Assembly: GCA_028277325.1 (NCBI GenBank)
Contig: JANQGL010000040.1
Location: forward strand, 1-7,299
Direction of reading: 5' to 3'
DNA length: 7,299 bases
From: Magnetospira sp.
GTDB taxonomy: Bacteria > Pseudomonadota > Alphaproteobacteria > Rhodospirillales > Magnetospiraceae
Part shown: in pieces, positions 5,930 through 7,299 of the stretch
Numbering within the stretch: the first letter of the stretch is position 1
Layout: each line of letters begins with the position of its first letter
The notes under the pieces: model-generated
The model's input: only the letters and a program-made list of their open reading frames with translations
The model's database searches: none
What the model was told of the DNA's origin: nothing
Program-made: the position numbers and the translations under genes

Positions 5930-6639
5930 GCCAGGGCCAGGCCGGCGAGCCCGAAGCCGACCGCCCACAGGGCGCCGGTCACCATCATGGCGCCGAGCGA
6001 GCGGGCGGTCAGTTCGGCCATGTAGGCGGGAATGGTCAACAGGGCGATCACCAGCACCAGGCCGATGGCCGGCACCGCCGCCATCACCGCCAGGGCGACC
6101 GCCGCCACCAGGAGCACGTGCAGCAGGTCGACCGGCAGCCCGCGGGCGCGCGCGAACTCGCGGTCGGCCGACAGCATCAGCAGCGGCCGGTAGAACAGCG
6201 TGACCAGGCCGACCAGCAGGCCGACCAGGACCGCCATCGCGCCCAGGACGTCGTGGCCGACCGCCAGCAGCGACCCGAACAGGTAGCTCGTCAGGTCCAC
6301 GTTGTAGCCGGGCGTGAGGTCGATCAGCAGCACCCCGAACGCCATGCCGCCGGACCACAGCAGGCCGACCGCCACGTCCATCCGCTGGCGCGCCCGCAGG
6401 GTGACGATCGCGGCCAGCACGGCGGCGGCGACCGCGAACCCGGTCGCCGTGGCCATCACCGGCCAGCCCAGGAAAAACGCCAGCCCGACTCCGCCGTAGG
6501 CGGCATGCGCCACGCCGCCGGCCAGGAAGGTCATCCGGTTGACCACCACCAGGGCGCCGACGATGCCGCAGGCGACGCCGGCCAGGACGATGGCCAGCGC
6601 CGCCGTCTGCATGAACGGATAGGAGGCGGCCTCAAGCAT
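5743..6639 (-). CDS. znuB: Metal ABC transporter permease, ZnuB-like (ABC-3 family)
   Basis: This is the integral membrane subunit of a zinc or manganese type uptake system. The 298 residues start at ATG 6639, which overlaps the end of the ATPase gene by 8 bases (ATGCTTGA). An upstream start at 6687 would add 16 Arg-rich residues from within znuC and is unlikely. About eight hydrophobic segments span residues 12-260. Family landmarks are AHAAYGGVGLAFFLG (44-58), LFGSLL (120-125), the DREFARARGLPV cytoplasmic loop (159-170) and GLVLVIALLTIPA (193-205). The body ends near AGRRR (266-270). The last 28 residues are hydrophilic, and their codons are less GC-ending (GCA, CCA, ACA, AAA, TTA, CAA). 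They are encoded opposite the sorting-signal codons of the convergent gene, so the normal C-terminus is probably replaced. Zinc is the likeliest substrate, but manganese or iron cannot be excluded. Confidence 0.9.
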   Translation of the reverse strand: MLEAASYPFMQTAALAIVLAGVACGIVGALVVVNRMTFLAGGVAHAAYGGVGLAFFLGWPVMATATGFAVAAAVLAAIVTLRARQRMDVAVGLLWSGGMAFGVLLIDLTPGYNVDLTSYLFGSLLAVGHDVLGAMAVLVGLLVGLVTLFYRPLLMLSADREFARARGLPVDLLHVLLVAAVALAVMAAVPAIGLVLVIALLTIPAYMAELTARSLGAMMVTGALWAVGFGLAGLALAYAFDLTSGAAIVAVAVTALAAAESVRLTAGRRRTAKAPPTRAGKKSSAAPGSGTSADKLSQ

Positions 6640-7299
6640 CCGGCAACGTCGCGGCCTGCGGATGCGGGTGCGGATGCCCCTGCGCAAGGCCGTTCGCCTG
6701 CGCCATCACCGGCAGCAGGTGCGCCAGGTCATGGATGAAGGTTTCCATCGGGCAGTCGTCGGTATGGACCCCGTAGATCAAGTGCAGCATGTCGGCGGTC
6801 AGGACCGGTTTCGGGTTGTGGATGACGCGTCGGTTGACGCAGGCCACCGCGCTCACCCTCGGGACCACCGCCGTCAGCTCGTGGGAGATGAGGAGCAGGG
6901 TGCGTTGTTCGGCCAGCCGGTCGAGGAGTTCGACGATGCAGGTCTTGCCGGGCGGATCGATGTTGGCCGTCGGCTCGTCGAGCACCAGCAGGTCGGGGTC
7001 GCCGGCCAGGGCGCGGGCGATCAGCAGGCGCTGCCGCTGGCCGCCCGACAGGGCCGCGAACGGCCGATCGGCGAACGCCTCCATCTCCACCGCCGCCAGG
7101 GCGTCCAGGGCCGCCCGCCGGGTCGCCGCGTCGGTGCGCGGCCCGAGCCACGACCGGGTGCCGCCGAGGGCCACCAGATCGAACGCCGAGATCGGGAATG
7201 CCGGGGCGACGGTGGTCGCCTGCGGCACGTAGCCGATGCGGGCGGAGTGCCGGCGCGGACTGCCGCCGAACACCCGCACGCGACCGGACCGCGGCGATA
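6632..7299 (-). CDS. znuC: Metal ABC transporter ATP-binding protein, ZnuC-like, 5' end outside window
   Basis: This is the ATPase that drives the permease encoded just downstream. The frame is open to the window edge, and the Walker A motif is not in view, so the GTG at 7279 is internal. Numbering from that GTG: the Q-loop is YVPQ (17-20), the ABC signature LSGGQRQRLLIARAL (78-92), Walker B LLVLDEPTANID (97-108) and the H-loop LLISHEL (129-135). Order and spacing are normal. The C-terminal part carries possible metal ligands (His172, Cys176, His183, His187) and a GHPHPHP tail (201-207). His-rich ends are known in zinc transporters, so this supports but does not prove zinc. The stop (6632-6634) overlaps the znuB start by 8 bases. 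The substrate-binding protein and any Zur site would lie outside the window. Confidence 0.92.
   Translation of the reverse strand, partial: SPRSGRVRVFGGSPRRHSARIGYVPQATTVAPAFPISAFDLVALGGTRSWLGPRTDAATRRAALDALAAVEMEAFADRPFAALSGGQRQRLLIARALAGDPDLLVLDEPTANIDPPGKTCIVELLDRLAEQRTLLLISHELTAVVPRVSAVACVNRRVIHNPKPVLTADMLHLIYGVHTDDCPMETFIHDLAHLLPVMAQANGLAQGHPHPHPQAATLPDA

Noticed and set aside
1..7299. CRISPR array, rRNA or phage genes
   Set aside because: I saw no regularly spaced repeats, rRNA-like conserved segments or phage structural motifs anywhere in the window.

Overview
The window is very GC-rich, and third codon positions in the conserved genes are almost all G or C. Together with the gene content, this suggests an alphaproteobacterium, possibly Rhodospirillales-like. 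That placement is inference; the window holds no rRNA or other taxonomic marker. Most of the window is core metabolism. The unusual part is a lower-GC stretch of about 1.4 kb between two conserved operons.

Layout: (1) 1-342, + strand: the 3' end of a short-chain dehydrogenase/reductase gene. (2) 474-857, + strand: an unrecognised small protein with a good ribosome binding site. (3) 4298 down to 879, - strand: a fatty-acid synthesis cluster in the order fabG, acpP, fabF, mltG. FabG reduces 3-oxoacyl-ACP, AcpP carries the growing acyl chain, and FabF elongates it. MltG is an inner-membrane murein lytic transglycosylase that is often the last gene of this cluster. The usual upstream partner, fabD, is absent. 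(4) 4299-5029: about 730 bases with no convincing gene. It holds several dyads, including a 69-bp element that looks like a miniature IS630/mariner-type transposon, plus a terminator-like hairpin, an AT-rich palindrome and a promoter candidate. (5) 5030-5929, + strand: a secreted protein with a signal peptide and a VPLPA-type C-terminal sorting signal. (6) 7299 down to 5743, - strand: the ATPase (5' end outside the window) and permease of a znuCB-type metal ABC transporter.

The secreted-protein gene and the permease gene converge and overlap by 187 bases. Each appears to have lost its original stop codon and to read into the antisense strand of the other. The composition changes abruptly at about 5830-5840, which suggests a fused junction between DNA of two origins. 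The junction, the transposon-like dyad and the missing fabD together suggest that 4429 to about 5838 is a site of insertion or rearrangement. I did not find a convincing undescribed multi-gene system.
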